DNA of 64,000 nucleotides from G963662265 sp963668545 (GTDB lineage Bacteria > Spirochaetota > Spirochaetia > CADAEX01): NCBI GenBank assembly GCA_963668545.1, contig OY764868.1, positions 1,612,001 to 1,676,000 of the forward strand. The letters are read 5' to 3'. The notes below the pieces were generated by a model. The model saw only the letters and a list, made by a program, of their open reading frames with translations, was not told the origin of the DNA and did no database searches. This document shows positions 46,695 through 54,791 of this stretch, one piece after another; the first letter of the stretch is position 1, and every line of letters begins with the position of its first letter. Position numbers and translations under genes: made by a program.

Positions 46695-47158
46695 TCATCT
46701 TCCTGTTTTTTAACAGCTTCAATAATTTCATCAGGTGATGATGACTCTGCGAGAATTTTCCTGAAGCTGCTGTCATGAAGAAGGCGGGCAAGCTTGCTGA
46801 GTATTCTCAGGTGCCTTGTATTCTTCCCTTCCTGTCCCAGTATAAGGAAAAATATTTCAGCAGGTTTCCCGTCAATTGAGTCGAAATTCACCCCATCCGT
46901 TTTTCTACCGAAAGCCATGACTGTTTCATCAATTCCGCTGATCAGTTTATGGGGAATTGCAACGCCGTCGCCAATACCTGTTGAAGAAGATTTTTCCCTT
47001 TCCATTATTTCTTCAAGAACAGGCTTTATCTCCATACTGCCTGCCTTTCCGGATTTCTTGATTATTCCAAGGAGTTCTTCAATCACATCCCTTTTCCTGC
47101 AGCTTTTCAGATTGAGCTCAATACAGTTTTCATCAAGCAGTTTTGAAAGTCTGATCAA
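46691..47158 (-). CDS. PTS EIIA (PtsN-like) protein linked to antiporter
   Basis: A 155-residue EIIA of the fructose/PtsN class. GVAIPHKLISG contains the phosphorylatable His70. No PTS permease is nearby. Coupled to mnhE by 4 bases, it probably regulates the antiporter module in response to phosphorylation state. This is inference from gene order. Confidence 0.88.
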   Translation of the reverse strand: MIRLSKLLDENCIELNLKSCRKRDVIEELLGIIKKSGKAGSMEIKPVLEEIMEREKSSSTGIGDGVAIPHKLISGIDETVMAFGRKTDGVNFDSIDGKPAEIFFLILGQEGKNTRHLRILSKLARLLHDSSFRKILAESSSPDEIIEAVKKQEDE

Positions 47159-47159
47159 A

Positions 47160-47507
47160 TCATTCCTCCTCTTCCGGAATTACAAGCCCTCTTGCAAAAT
47201 CAACAGGAAGTGTGAACAGTATACCTGTTCCCGGCTCATCCAGCCCTCCGCATACCTTGTCAAGCAGTTTTTCAAGGGGAGGAATCAGCTTCTCGTTTTT
47301 TATTACAGAAAAAATTGTTTTGTTGTATGGCTTGTTGCCTTTCATGAAATCCCTGAAATCTGAGAACAGGGGGACTTCATACGTGAGGAACCTTCCCATA
47401 CCTTCAGAATCAATTATTGTCGCCCCGGTTATGCCTGCTTCCACGTAAGCGGCAAGCACATCTTCGAGCAATTCTTCCCTGTTGAGGACAAATACAAGCA
47501 GTTTCAT
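47160..47507 (-). CDS. PII-like signal protein linked to antiporter
   Basis: A 115-residue protein with a ferredoxin-like PII fold pattern: MKLLVFVLNREELLEDVLAA start and a glycine-rich GGLDEPGTGILFTLPV end. It lacks the classic uridylylated T-loop tyrosine, so is PII-like rather than GlnB. It heads the antiporter operon, one base before the PtsN-like gene. It may sense a nucleotide or ion. Confidence 0.7.
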   Translation of the reverse strand: MKLLVFVLNREELLEDVLAAYVEAGITGATIIDSEGMGRFLTYEVPLFSDFRDFMKGNKPYNKTIFSVIKNEKLIPPLEKLLDKVCGGLDEPGTGILFTLPVDFARGLVIPEEEE

Positions 47508-47596
47508 TGTGCCTACATTTTCAGTCGGTTTCAGAGATATGTCAAGTTATATCATTAAATGATTTTCACTCTGATATAACCTGAATAATAAGCTCT

Positions 47597-47630
47597 GAAA
47601 TACGGTATTGAATAATCAATACCGTATTTC
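47597..47630. repeat. 15-bp perfect hairpin between operons
   Basis: GAAATACGGTATTGA (47597-47611) pairs perfectly with 47616-47630 across a 4-base loop. It lies 7 bases past the end of the dienelactone hydrolase gene. No T tract follows on the minus strand, so it may be a structured RNA end, a factor-dependent terminator, or an operator. Confidence 0.7.
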
Positions 47631-47636
47631 ATTCTT

Positions 47637-48395
47637 TCATTCAAATATGGAATCGAAAAAAACAAGCATTGAAGCCCATGCCATTTCCGCTTCATCTTTG
47701 TAATATGTTTTGCTTTCAGGATTGGTGAAATTATGAGCAGGGAGATTCCCGTATATTATGTATGAAAAATCAGCTCCGCTTTCCTTCATTTCTTCTATGA
47801 ATGCTTTCTGCTTTTCAGCAGGAGCTGCAGGATCTGAATCACCCTGTATTGCAAGTATCCTTGTTTTTATGTCCCCTTTTTCCGCTGTCAGCCCTGTGTT
47901 TATTGAGGAATGGAATCCCACCACCCCTTTTATATCTGTTCCCATTCTCGCCATATTAAGAACTATTCCCCCTCCGAAACAGTATCCTATTGCAGCTGTA
48001 TTATCATCATCTGTGTATTCTGCTTTTTTCAGTATATCAAGGGCAGCATTGAAACGCTTCTTTACAAGAGGGTAATCTGTACCTATTCTGGATGACATTT
48101 CCTTTGCTTCAGACCGCGGTATCTCTTTTCCGTCTCCGTACATATCAAGTGCAAATGCAACATAGCCCTCTTTTGCAAGATCGACAGCCCTTTTTCTTGC
48201 ATAACTGTTTATCCCCTGCCATTCATGTACAACAAGTATTCCGGGTCGTTTTGAATTATCTGATCTGTCATAAGCAAGAAATCCTGTCAGGTTTTTTCCG
48301 TCAACAACATAGCTGACAGATTCTGTATGAATATCTTCTGCAAAGACTGAAATACCTAAAAACAAAATCAGGGAAGCTGAAATAAATAATTTCAT
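47637..48395 (-). CDS. Exported dienelactone hydrolase-like protein
   Basis: A 252-residue alpha/beta hydrolase with a signal peptide (about 1-19). Cys139 in GYCFGGG takes the nucleophile place, with GDSDP (Asp about 189) and LPAHNF (His about 219) completing the triad. Most relatives cleave cyclic or other small esters. Secretion suggests an extracytoplasmic ester substrate. Confidence 0.88.
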   Translation of the reverse strand: MKLFISASLILFLGISVFAEDIHTESVSYVVDGKNLTGFLAYDRSDNSKRPGILVVHEWQGINSYARKRAVDLAKEGYVAFALDMYGDGKEIPRSEAKEMSSRIGTDYPLVKKRFNAALDILKKAEYTDDDNTAAIGYCFGGGIVLNMARMGTDIKGVVGFHSSINTGLTAEKGDIKTRILAIQGDSDPAAPAEKQKAFIEEMKESGADFSYIIYGNLPAHNFTNPESKTYYKDEAEMAWASMLVFFDSIFE

Positions 48396-48499
48396 TGTTT
48401 TCTCCTTAATTAAACGATATCATATAATATAACAATATAATTGGGCAAAACAAACTATATTATACAGATCTAATACAAGATAATGTTACTGTTTTCATA

Positions 48500-48853
48500 T
48501 CAGAACCTTGACCTGTTTTTTTCGATAAATTCATCAAGAAGTGTTTCAAGATCAGGTTTCCCGATCTCCTGAAGATCATAGAACACCCTTGTAAAAGGCT
48601 TGTTTATTCTGATCAGACGGCTCAAGTCTATAGGAGTTGCTATGATTACTGAATCGCATTCTGTCCTGCTGATTGTTGTTTCAAGGTCTTTAAGCTGCTC
48701 TTCACCGTATCCCATTGCCGGAAGGACAGCACCTGTTTCAGGGTATTTCTCATAGACACTTCTTATCTTTCCCACAGCAAACTGCCTCGGATCAACTACT
48801 GAAAGAGATCTGTATTTCCCTGCAGCCCCCATGATGAGAATATTTCTAGCCAT
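48500..48853 (-). pseudogene. Internally deleted cyclic-2,3-DPG-synthetase-like GTPase
   Basis: A 117-residue frame. Residues 1-13 (MARNILIMGAAGK) match the start of the COG2403/cDPG synthetase-like GTPases. Residue 14 onward matches the C-terminal part (VVDPRQFAVG, VLPAMGYGEEQ, ATPIDLSRLI, LQEIGKP). About 300 middle residues, including the P-loop domain, are missing in frame. It has a good open frame but no nucleotide-binding site, so it is either a decayed gene or a reduced protein. No neighbouring gene suggests a role. Confidence 0.7.
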
Positions 48854-48927
48854 CGTCTTTACCCCTTGATTTATATTTAAAGCAATATAATAATTATATT
48901 ACAAAGAAATAATCGCGCAAAAGATTT

Positions 48928-49779
48928 ATGGTGATGTCAGGTAAATTTTCAATACTGTTATTATTACTGTTCAGCTGCTTCAATGTTTTTCCCGAAAACA
49001 ATGTTCTCAGGCTTGTCTACAAGGATATAGGAAACCTCCCGTACATGGAAACATCTCCTGATAATTCAGGTCTCTACAGGGATCTGATGGAAAAGGCCTG
49101 TAAAAAGATAGGTTTTGAACTTGAAATAATAAGGCTTCACAAAAAAAGGGCATACCGCCTTCTTGAAACAGGAGGAGCTGACCTTTATGCAAGCGGTGAA
49201 TTCAGGACCTACAGGTCGGAATTCCTCTACTATTTCCCGAACGGCCTTCACAGGCATGAGGTCTATGTCGGACTCACATCCATTGACATACCTGAATTAT
49301 CCTCGATTTCAGATATAAACAGGTATGGACTTGAATGGGTGGTTGAACTGGGGAGTTCATGGCCCCTTGATGCCGGGAAATACGGTGTCAGGTACAACGA
49401 AATGAAGGATACAAGGATTAAAAGGGCTGTTGAGCTTCTGATGCTCGGCCGCCCGTTTTTCTTCAAAACACTGAAAGAGGATGTTGATGATTATATTGAG
49501 TGCAGCAGTATTTCATCAATGGAGGATATAGGTATCCGTGTCCATCCGGACTGCGCCCCTCCCACTATTGCACCCCTTTATGCCTCTTTTTCGAGGTTTT
49601 CGCGTCATTATAGAGAGGAGAAAAACCCTTTTTATGATGCAGATAAACCTCTTTCTGCAGAAAACTTCCCATACAGGCCGGAAAGAGGTTCAGTACCCCA
49701 CAGGCTTGAAGAGGCTCTCCATGAAATGATCATGTCAGGGGAAGTTGATTCCATTGCAGACAGATATGATATTGAGTGA
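48928..49779 (+). CDS. Solute-binding protein family 3
   Basis: A 283-residue exported protein with a signal peptide (about 1-22) and the family 3 periplasmic-binding fold. GLYRDLMEKACKKIGFELEI (about 44-63) and GGADLYASGEFR match family 3 amino-acid binding proteins. No permease or ATPase gene is adjacent, so it may be a stand-alone sensor or partner of a distant transporter. It overlaps nothing and is convergent with the VOC gene. Confidence 0.8.
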   Translation: MVMSGKFSILLLLLFSCFNVFPENNVLRLVYKDIGNLPYMETSPDNSGLYRDLMEKACKKIGFELEIIRLHKKRAYRLLETGGADLYASGEFRTYRSEFLYYFPNGLHRHEVYVGLTSIDIPELSSISDINRYGLEWVVELGSSWPLDAGKYGVRYNEMKDTRIKRAVELLMLGRPFFFKTLKEDVDDYIECSSISSMEDIGIRVHPDCAPPTIAPLYASFSRFSRHYREEKNPFYDADKPLSAENFPYRPERGSVPHRLEEALHEMIMSGEVDSIADRYDIE

Positions 49780-49806
49780 TTCTTCTTTTTTTATAATACC
49801 CTGGTT

Positions 49807-50286
49807 CTAAATAATCTTCAGTTTCAGGGAACTCTTTACAAAATCAAGAGGGACATCCATTCTGGAGGCTATATCCTCTTCTGATAGGCCGGATTCATAG
49901 AATCGCCTTACAACAAGGCTGATGTTTTCACCCACTTCTATAACATGCATGTCAGGATCATAAAAACGGACAACCCTCTGTCCCCAGGAATGTTCATGAA
50001 GCCTGTGGATATACTCGATTTTTCCTGAACTTTCAAGCTTTTCACAGAATCCCTCTATGTCATCCTCCTCAAAATATATTTCAGAGGCATTGTTGGCAAA
50101 CAGTATCTCATCTTCCTTTCTGCTGATAAAACCTTTCCATGTTTCAAGACTCTGCAGCGCTATACCGCCTGTGAGCGTCACATTTGCTCCGAAATCAGCT
50201 GCCACTTCAAGGCCGAGAACCGAGCAGTAGAACTCTTTTGATTTTTCAATGTCTTTTACTGCAAGAAGCGTGCATCTGTAGTCCAT
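49807..50286 (-). CDS. VOC/glyoxalase-family protein with HTH-like tail
   Basis: A 159-residue protein. The N-terminal ~120 residues form the VOC fold with two beta-alpha-beta units (VKDIEKSKEFYCSVLGLEV; the later strand ends in HVIEVGEN). The last ~30 residues resemble a helix-turn-helix (LSEEDIASRMDVPLDFVKSSL). The metal-binding residues are not obvious. Function unknown. Confidence 0.8.
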   Translation of the reverse strand: MDYRCTLLAVKDIEKSKEFYCSVLGLEVAADFGANVTLTGGIALQSLETWKGFISRKEDEILFANNASEIYFEEDDIEGFCEKLESSGKIEYIHRLHEHSWGQRVVRFYDPDMHVIEVGENISLVVRRFYESGLSEEDIASRMDVPLDFVKSSLKLKII

Positions 50287-50316
50287 TATTTTCTCCCGTT
50301 TTTATTTCCTGAGGAT

Positions 50317-50805
50317 TTATATTTCCGCAAAAAGTATCATGTAGTTGTGTCCGTATTTCTCAGCACATTTCGGGCAGTATGCATAGTGCACATAATAATC
50401 CCTTGCCTTCATCTCCGACTCTTTGAGATATTTTTCCATTTCCCTTATATATTTCGGTATCATGTTGAAGGGGCCGTCAAATACCCTTGTGACAAATTTC
50501 CCTGATATTGTTGTATCATCCACCCCTTCTACCCTGCCTGTCACAGAATAGTATATCTCTGTCCTGAAAGGGGAAGGATCTCTGAACAGAACAAGAGTTT
50601 CTGATTTGTCTTCAAAGTTAATTCCCGCTTTTTCAGCAATGCTATACATTCTGATAATTTTTTTCCCGATTAAAGGGGGGAAAGGTATATGAAACAGCGC
50701 CGGCATTGTTTCCCTGAGAAAGGGCTTTTCATCCCATTCCAGGTTTTTCCTGTCCCATTTTTCAGGATTGAAAACAGGACAGCATACTTTTTCTTCCCTG
50801 ACCAT
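50317..50805 (-). CDS. GyrI/SOUL-like small-ligand domain protein
   Basis: A 162-residue protein. The central part with EIYYSVTGRVEG and FVTRVFDGPF resembles GyrI-like effector-binding folds. Two cysteines at the N-terminus and CPKC near the end might bind metal. Weak call; the gene lies 30 bases upstream of the VOC gene and in the same orientation. Confidence 0.5.
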   Translation of the reverse strand: MVREEKVCCPVFNPEKWDRKNLEWDEKPFLRETMPALFHIPFPPLIGKKIIRMYSIAEKAGINFEDKSETLVLFRDPSPFRTEIYYSVTGRVEGVDDTTISGKFVTRVFDGPFNMIPKYIREMEKYLKESEMKARDYYVHYAYCPKCAEKYGHNYMILFAEI

Positions 50806-50883
50806 TTTCGCCTCCTATCCTATATATCATTTTAGCACCATCCATCTGATTTTAAAACAATATCTGTGCAGGCAAATGGTAAA

Positions 50884-51396
50884 TCAGACATTATCCCTGT
50901 AAAACGATGTTTTCTTTTCAAAACAATGGAAATCACCTTTTCTGAATCTAACTGTTCCTGAAATACGGTATCCCATTTTTTCATAAATTTTCAATGATAC
51001 GGGATTGCCTTTAAATGCATCAAACCTTATTGTTCTGTATCTGTTCTTTTCCGCAAATTCTTCTGCGAAATGTATCATTTTCCCTGCGATACCCCTGTTC
51101 TGGTATTCAGGAGCAACACAGAGCCTGTGAAGAACAAGAGGTTTTGAATCGCTGTATTTCCAGTCCACCTGCGAGTATTCCGGTGACTCTTCAGTATTTA
51201 GAACCTGAACAGCGCACAGTTCTTTGTCATCAAAGTAACCGTACAGGTTTCCCGATTCAATATCGTTTTCAACAGTTTTTCTGTCCGGGTATACTTCATC
51301 CCACTGGTCAATATTCATCTCCTGCATACGAACTGTTGCAGACCTGAATATCTCCATAACCCTGTCAATCATCTCCATCCCGGCAAGTCTGATCAT
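50884..51396 (-). CDS. GNAT-family N-acetyltransferase
   Basis: A 170-residue acetyltransferase. LCVAPEYQNRGIAGKMIHFA (about 91-110) is the acetyl-CoA motif and SLKIYEKMGYR (about 138-148) the usual C-terminal strand/helix. Acceptor unknown. Confidence 0.92.
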   Translation of the reverse strand: MIRLAGMEMIDRVMEIFRSATVRMQEMNIDQWDEVYPDRKTVENDIESGNLYGYFDDKELCAVQVLNTEESPEYSQVDWKYSDSKPLVLHRLCVAPEYQNRGIAGKMIHFAEEFAEKNRYRTIRFDAFKGNPVSLKIYEKMGYRISGTVRFRKGDFHCFEKKTSFYRDNV

Positions 51397-51439
51397 TCTT
51401 CACCCCGTATCAGTAAAGTATCAGAAAGAGGTTGATTCA

Positions 51440-52237
51440 TCAATGAATGTCATCCCTTACAACATCTGAAAGCTTTCTCAGTGGTGCTTTCATGCATTCT
51501 GAAACCTGAGTTATAAGATCGCCTGTCTCTGATGTAACCAGAACAATTGAAGGTATCCTGCGTTCCGGAAATTTCCTTGCAAGAGACAGTACCTCGTTCC
51601 TTATATCTGTCCCCGGCTCCATTGAAACAGAGGGCTTACCGTCAGTTACAAGTATTACCTGCGCCATGTCATTGGGATGCCTTATCCGCTCGGAACGGAC
51701 AAGCTGTAGAGCTTTTTCAAGCCCGTCTGCAAGCGGTGTAGCCCCGCCCGCAGCAACAGCCTGCAGGGCACGCCTTGCCCGTGCAATACTGGTTGTCGGG
51801 GGGAGAACCACCTTTGCAGACCTGTCGCGGAACACAATAACCCCTGCCCTGTATCTCTTCTGATATGCTTTTGTTAGAAGACCCAGAACAGCCCCTTTTG
51901 CAAGCTTCATCTGCTCCTCAACAAGCATGGATTCAGATGCATCAATCAGGAAAATGATTGTCTTTCTAACATCCTGCACCCGCAGGCGCCTTCTGATATC
52001 CCCGATTTCAACTGCATCATCTGAAGGGTTCTGTCCTTCACCTCTCCGTACAGCCGCAGCAATACATGTTGCTACAGGATCTATCCCGTTTATATGTTCC
52101 CCGTTTTCAAGAGCTACAGATGCAATATGCCTTCCGCAGTCTGATTCCCTTCTGAGTTTCCTCATCGGAAGTCTGGTCTGTTCCTCGAAAGTAAGTGAAA
52201 GAGGTGTTTCATCAGCTAGAATGACAATGTTGGATGC
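51440..52237 (-). CDS. chlD: Chelatase VWA part (ChlD C-terminal), expressed by frameshift
   Basis: In this frame the sequence is open from the slippery run at 52238 to 51440. A conventional reading would begin at ATG 52165 (241 residues), but no ribosome site is there and 24 codons before it read as coding. Residues about 72-80 of that reading hold the MIDAS motif DASES (DxSxS), then GGATPLADG and VTDGKPS typical of the ChlD/CobT VWA domain. With the upstream ATPase, a -1 shift would give a protein of about 656 residues, close to ChlD. It would serve as the medium subunit of a magnesium or cobalt chelatase. Confidence 0.85.
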   Translation of the reverse strand, partial: ASNIVILADETPLSLTFEEQTRLPMRKLRRESDCGRHIASVALENGEHINGIDPVATCIAAAVRRGEGQNPSDDAVEIGDIRRRLRVQDVRKTIIFLIDASESMLVEEQMKLAKGAVLGLLTKAYQKRYRAGVIVFRDRSAKVVLPPTTSIARARRALQAVAAGGATPLADGLEKALQLVRSERIRHPNDMAQVILVTDGKPSVSMEPGTDIRNEVLSLARKFPERRIPSIVLVTSETGDLITQVSECMKAPLRKLSDVVRDDIH

Positions 52238-53409
52238 TTTTTTTTTAGGAATGAGAATAAAGGCATGCCGCCGGCTGCAGACCCCGGAAATATTTCATCA
52301 TCAGGACCGAAGGCCTGGAACCTGTCATCCTCATCAGATTCACCCTCTTCAAATATGAAAGGCATTTCACCGTATACTTCCCTTATTGCATCATTGAGTT
52401 CCCCGGGAAGCTCAGCCCCCCCGTGCTCTATGAAGCGGTCTATCCTGTGCGGAAGCGCCATTTTGGCAGCCTGCAGAATATCAGCATGTGTTACTGTATC
52501 GCGTTCCTGGAAAGCTGCCAGCGCCTGAGCAGTCCTTGTAATTGTAAGCTCTGCCCTGTGCCCCTGGGAACCTGTCTTTACAGCAAGGGAAGATGCGGCA
52601 TCAATAACATCATCAGGCACCCTGACCCCTGAAAGGTTCTTCCTTGCATTCACTATCTGCTTTCTGAGGGCATCCTGGGTACTGTCCCAGTTTCTGCAGA
52701 ATTCTTCAGGATCTTTTTCAAATGAGAGGCGTCTTCTTACAAGCTCGCTTCTCTTTTTCACATCAGACTCTCCTGTTACCCTTATGCAGAGTCCGAAACG
52801 GTCCATAAACTGGGGCCTGAGTTCCCCCTCTTCAGGGTTCATTGTTCCTATAAGTATGAAGGAGGCAGGGTGTATTACAGAAAGCCCCTCCCTTTCAACT
52901 CGGTTTATTCCCGAGGCTGCAGTATCAAGAAGGAGGTCTACAAGGTGGTCGTCCAGGAGGTTCACCTCGTCGACATATAGTATTCCCCTGTTTGCAGAGG
53001 CAAGAAGCCCCGGCTCGAAAACCCTTTCTCCCGAGTGGATAATTCTTTCAACCTGAAGAGATCCAACCAGCCTGTCCCCTGTAGCTCCAAGGGGAAGTTC
53101 AACAAGAGGTACAGGGCATTCATAAGAAAGCATCCCCTCAGCGCTTTCAGATTTTATCCTGCATTCTTCATGTATATAAGTTGATGCATCCGGACTGCAC
53201 CGGTAGGGGCAGCCCTCGACTGCCTTTATCGGGGGAAGAAGGTCTGCAAGAGCCCTTACTGCAGTGCTCTTTGCTGTCCCTTTATGCCCCCTTATCAGGA
53301 CTCCCCCTATAAGCGGATCAACTGCATGCAGTATCAGTGCTGTCTTCATAGCCTCCTGACCTACAATAGCTGTAAAAGGATACATTCTCATATTATAAAC
53401 AGACCTCAT
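52216..53409 (-). CDS. chlI: Chelatase AAA+ ATPase subunit (ChlI-like)
   Basis: A 397-residue AAA+ ATPase. Walker A GHKGTAKST at 41-49, Walker B YVDEVNLLDD about 146-155, and the sensor region follow. The C-terminal ~45 residues are an acidic linker like that of ChlD rather than of a short ChlI. The frame ends seven codons after an A9 run. Starts at 53391 or 53385 are alternatives. No BchH/CobN large subunit is in the window. It is preceded by a SLAC1-type gene. Confidence 0.9.
   Translation of the reverse strand: MRSVYNMRMYPFTAIVGQEAMKTALILHAVDPLIGGVLIRGHKGTAKSTAVRALADLLPPIKAVEGCPYRCSPDASTYIHEECRIKSESAEGMLSYECPVPLVELPLGATGDRLVGSLQVERIIHSGERVFEPGLLASANRGILYVDEVNLLDDHLVDLLLDTAASGINRVEREGLSVIHPASFILIGTMNPEEGELRPQFMDRFGLCIRVTGESDVKKRSELVRRRLSFEKDPEEFCRNWDSTQDALRKQIVNARKNLSGVRVPDDVIDAASSLAVKTGSQGHRAELTITRTAQALAAFQERDTVTHADILQAAKMALPHRIDRFIEHGGAELPGELNDAIREVYGEMPFIFEEGESDEDDRFQAFGPDDEIFPGSAAGGMPLFSFLKKKHPTLSF
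52237..52246 (-). promoter_or_regulatory. Slippery site for -1 frameshift (A-AAA-AAG)
   Basis: On the minus strand nine A residues precede G, so the heptamer A-AAA-AAG lies at 52243-52237 in the zero frame. A -1 shift there joins the ATPase frame to the VWA frame with no intervening stop. The zero frame terminates at TAG 52218-52216. The same heptamer is used by E. coli dnaX. No obvious stimulatory stem-loop or upstream ribosome site was found by eye. Confidence 0.75.
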
Positions 53410-53543
53410 TAATATTTATCCTGTGGAAGATTTTTCCCTTTCTTCCGCAGTCAAGTAAATCATACTGCCATCATATACTGCTGGTCAAGAAAAAGGATGA
53501 TGCTCATTCATATCCAGTTAAAAGCAGCGCAGGTTAAGGCAGG

Positions 53544-54641
53544 CTATTCTTCGGTAAAGATACTTCCGTCGGCAATTCCCCTTGCAGTCAGAACCGAAAC
53601 AGCCAGCCATACGGAAAAAAGGAACAGGGTCAGAACAACCTGTAGAATCCCCATAAACCTCAGATGCATGAGGCTGTCAAGCGAACCTGTCGCAACTGCA
53701 AGTGCCCCTATCGGGAATGTGAATGCCCACCATGAGAGTGCAAACCTCAATGTCTTTTTCACGAGGGCATAACCTGTCTTGATTACAGACAGTACAAACC
53801 ACCATATTGAAAAACCCCACAGAATAAACCCCATTACCCTGACAGCAGGTGTGATATTTTCAATTCCCAGGAAATCAATATGTTTCAGTGCTGATGACAT
53901 CTTTACCAGTATGATTGTCAGTATTGCTGTAGGGGCAAGACCTATGAAAAGTGTAGGAGCCATCCTTCCCACAGGTGATGTCTGGTAAAGGTAGCGGTGG
54001 AAAACATTGGCACCTACAAATATGAAAAGGAATATCCCTGTTCCCAGGCTTATCTGGGATACAATAAACAGTGCTGTTTCAGGAACCATCCCATGCCCTT
54101 TATGAATAAGTTCAAACGCAAGAACCGGCACTATGAGATGGGATACAGGAGGTATATACCATCCGAAAGTCCCGTGTCCAGCCTCCACTTTGCTGCTCTG
54201 GAAAAGTGCAGGCATGATTATCCAGCTGAAAATATAGATTCCTGCTGTTCCGATTATAAACATACTGTATGCGGCAATAACAGAAGCTTTCAGCCCTATT
54301 ATATCAGGTCCCAGAAGCAGCAGATCTATGGCAGCAATAATGAATGCAATTGGCATTGTGGGAAGAAATGAACCTGCAACAGGATGGTTCAGTTCCTTTA
54401 TGATTTTTCCCGGATGCCTTACAAGTTTTATCATCCATATGGTGAATACTACAGCCAGAAGCAGAAAAGTAAGAACTGCAAAAAAGAGGGATGCTGTCTT
54501 AAACCATGGAACTGTTCTGCTTCCCAGAAAAAATGCTACAGGTATTATCCCTGTTCCCATAACTGATGAGGGCCAGGATGGAACGAAATTCTCAAGTGAA
54601 AAGCCCCCTTTGCTCTGTTCTTTCATATGCTGCTCCTTCAT
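53544..54641 (-). CDS. SLAC1/TehA-family anion channel or transporter
   Basis: A 365-residue integral membrane protein with about ten transmembrane segments, matching the SLAC1/TehA/TDT family (VPSWPSSVMGTGIIP start, AGHGTFGWYIPPVSHL and GFILWGFSIWWFV later). Candidates for the ligand are tellurite-resistance-linked anions, sulfite or C4-dicarboxylates. It is upstream of the chelatase genes with a 134-base gap. Confidence 0.88.
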   Translation of the reverse strand: MKEQHMKEQSKGGFSLENFVPSWPSSVMGTGIIPVAFFLGSRTVPWFKTASLFFAVLTFLLLAVVFTIWMIKLVRHPGKIIKELNHPVAGSFLPTMPIAFIIAAIDLLLLGPDIIGLKASVIAAYSMFIIGTAGIYIFSWIIMPALFQSSKVEAGHGTFGWYIPPVSHLIVPVLAFELIHKGHGMVPETALFIVSQISLGTGIFLFIFVGANVFHRYLYQTSPVGRMAPTLFIGLAPTAILTIILVKMSSALKHIDFLGIENITPAVRVMGFILWGFSIWWFVLSVIKTGYALVKKTLRFALSWWAFTFPIGALAVATGSLDSLMHLRFMGILQVVLTLFLFSVWLAVSVLTARGIADGSIFTEE

Positions 54642-54791
54642 TATCTCAATCTGAAAGCCGGTTTAATCAGCTTCATGTATCTTTATAACAGTTTATAATA
54701 TATAGTTTTTTATATATACAGGCAAGAAGATCTGTATATTCAGAATGATTTTCCGGTAAAATGATTGAAAGGATTACTCTTAAGTTTCATG

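Noticed and set aside
47160..47507. Classic GlnB-type PII regulator
   Set aside because: The T-loop with its modified tyrosine is not recognisable and the gene is not near ammonium transport or glutamine synthetase genes; PII-like is the most that can be said.
47637..48395. Dienelactone hydrolase as part of the antiporter operon
   Set aside because: It ends 130 bases before the PII-like start with a hairpin between, and its product is exported, so a separate transcript is more likely.
51440..52165. Stand-alone VWA protein starting at ATG 52165
   Set aside because: No ribosome site precedes it and 24 in-frame coding codons lie upstream, linking it to the slippery site. Kept only as the less likely alternative.
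53997..54371. A 124-codon plus-strand frame over the SLAC1-like gene
   Set aside because: Antisense to a clear membrane protein; no start signal and no family motif.
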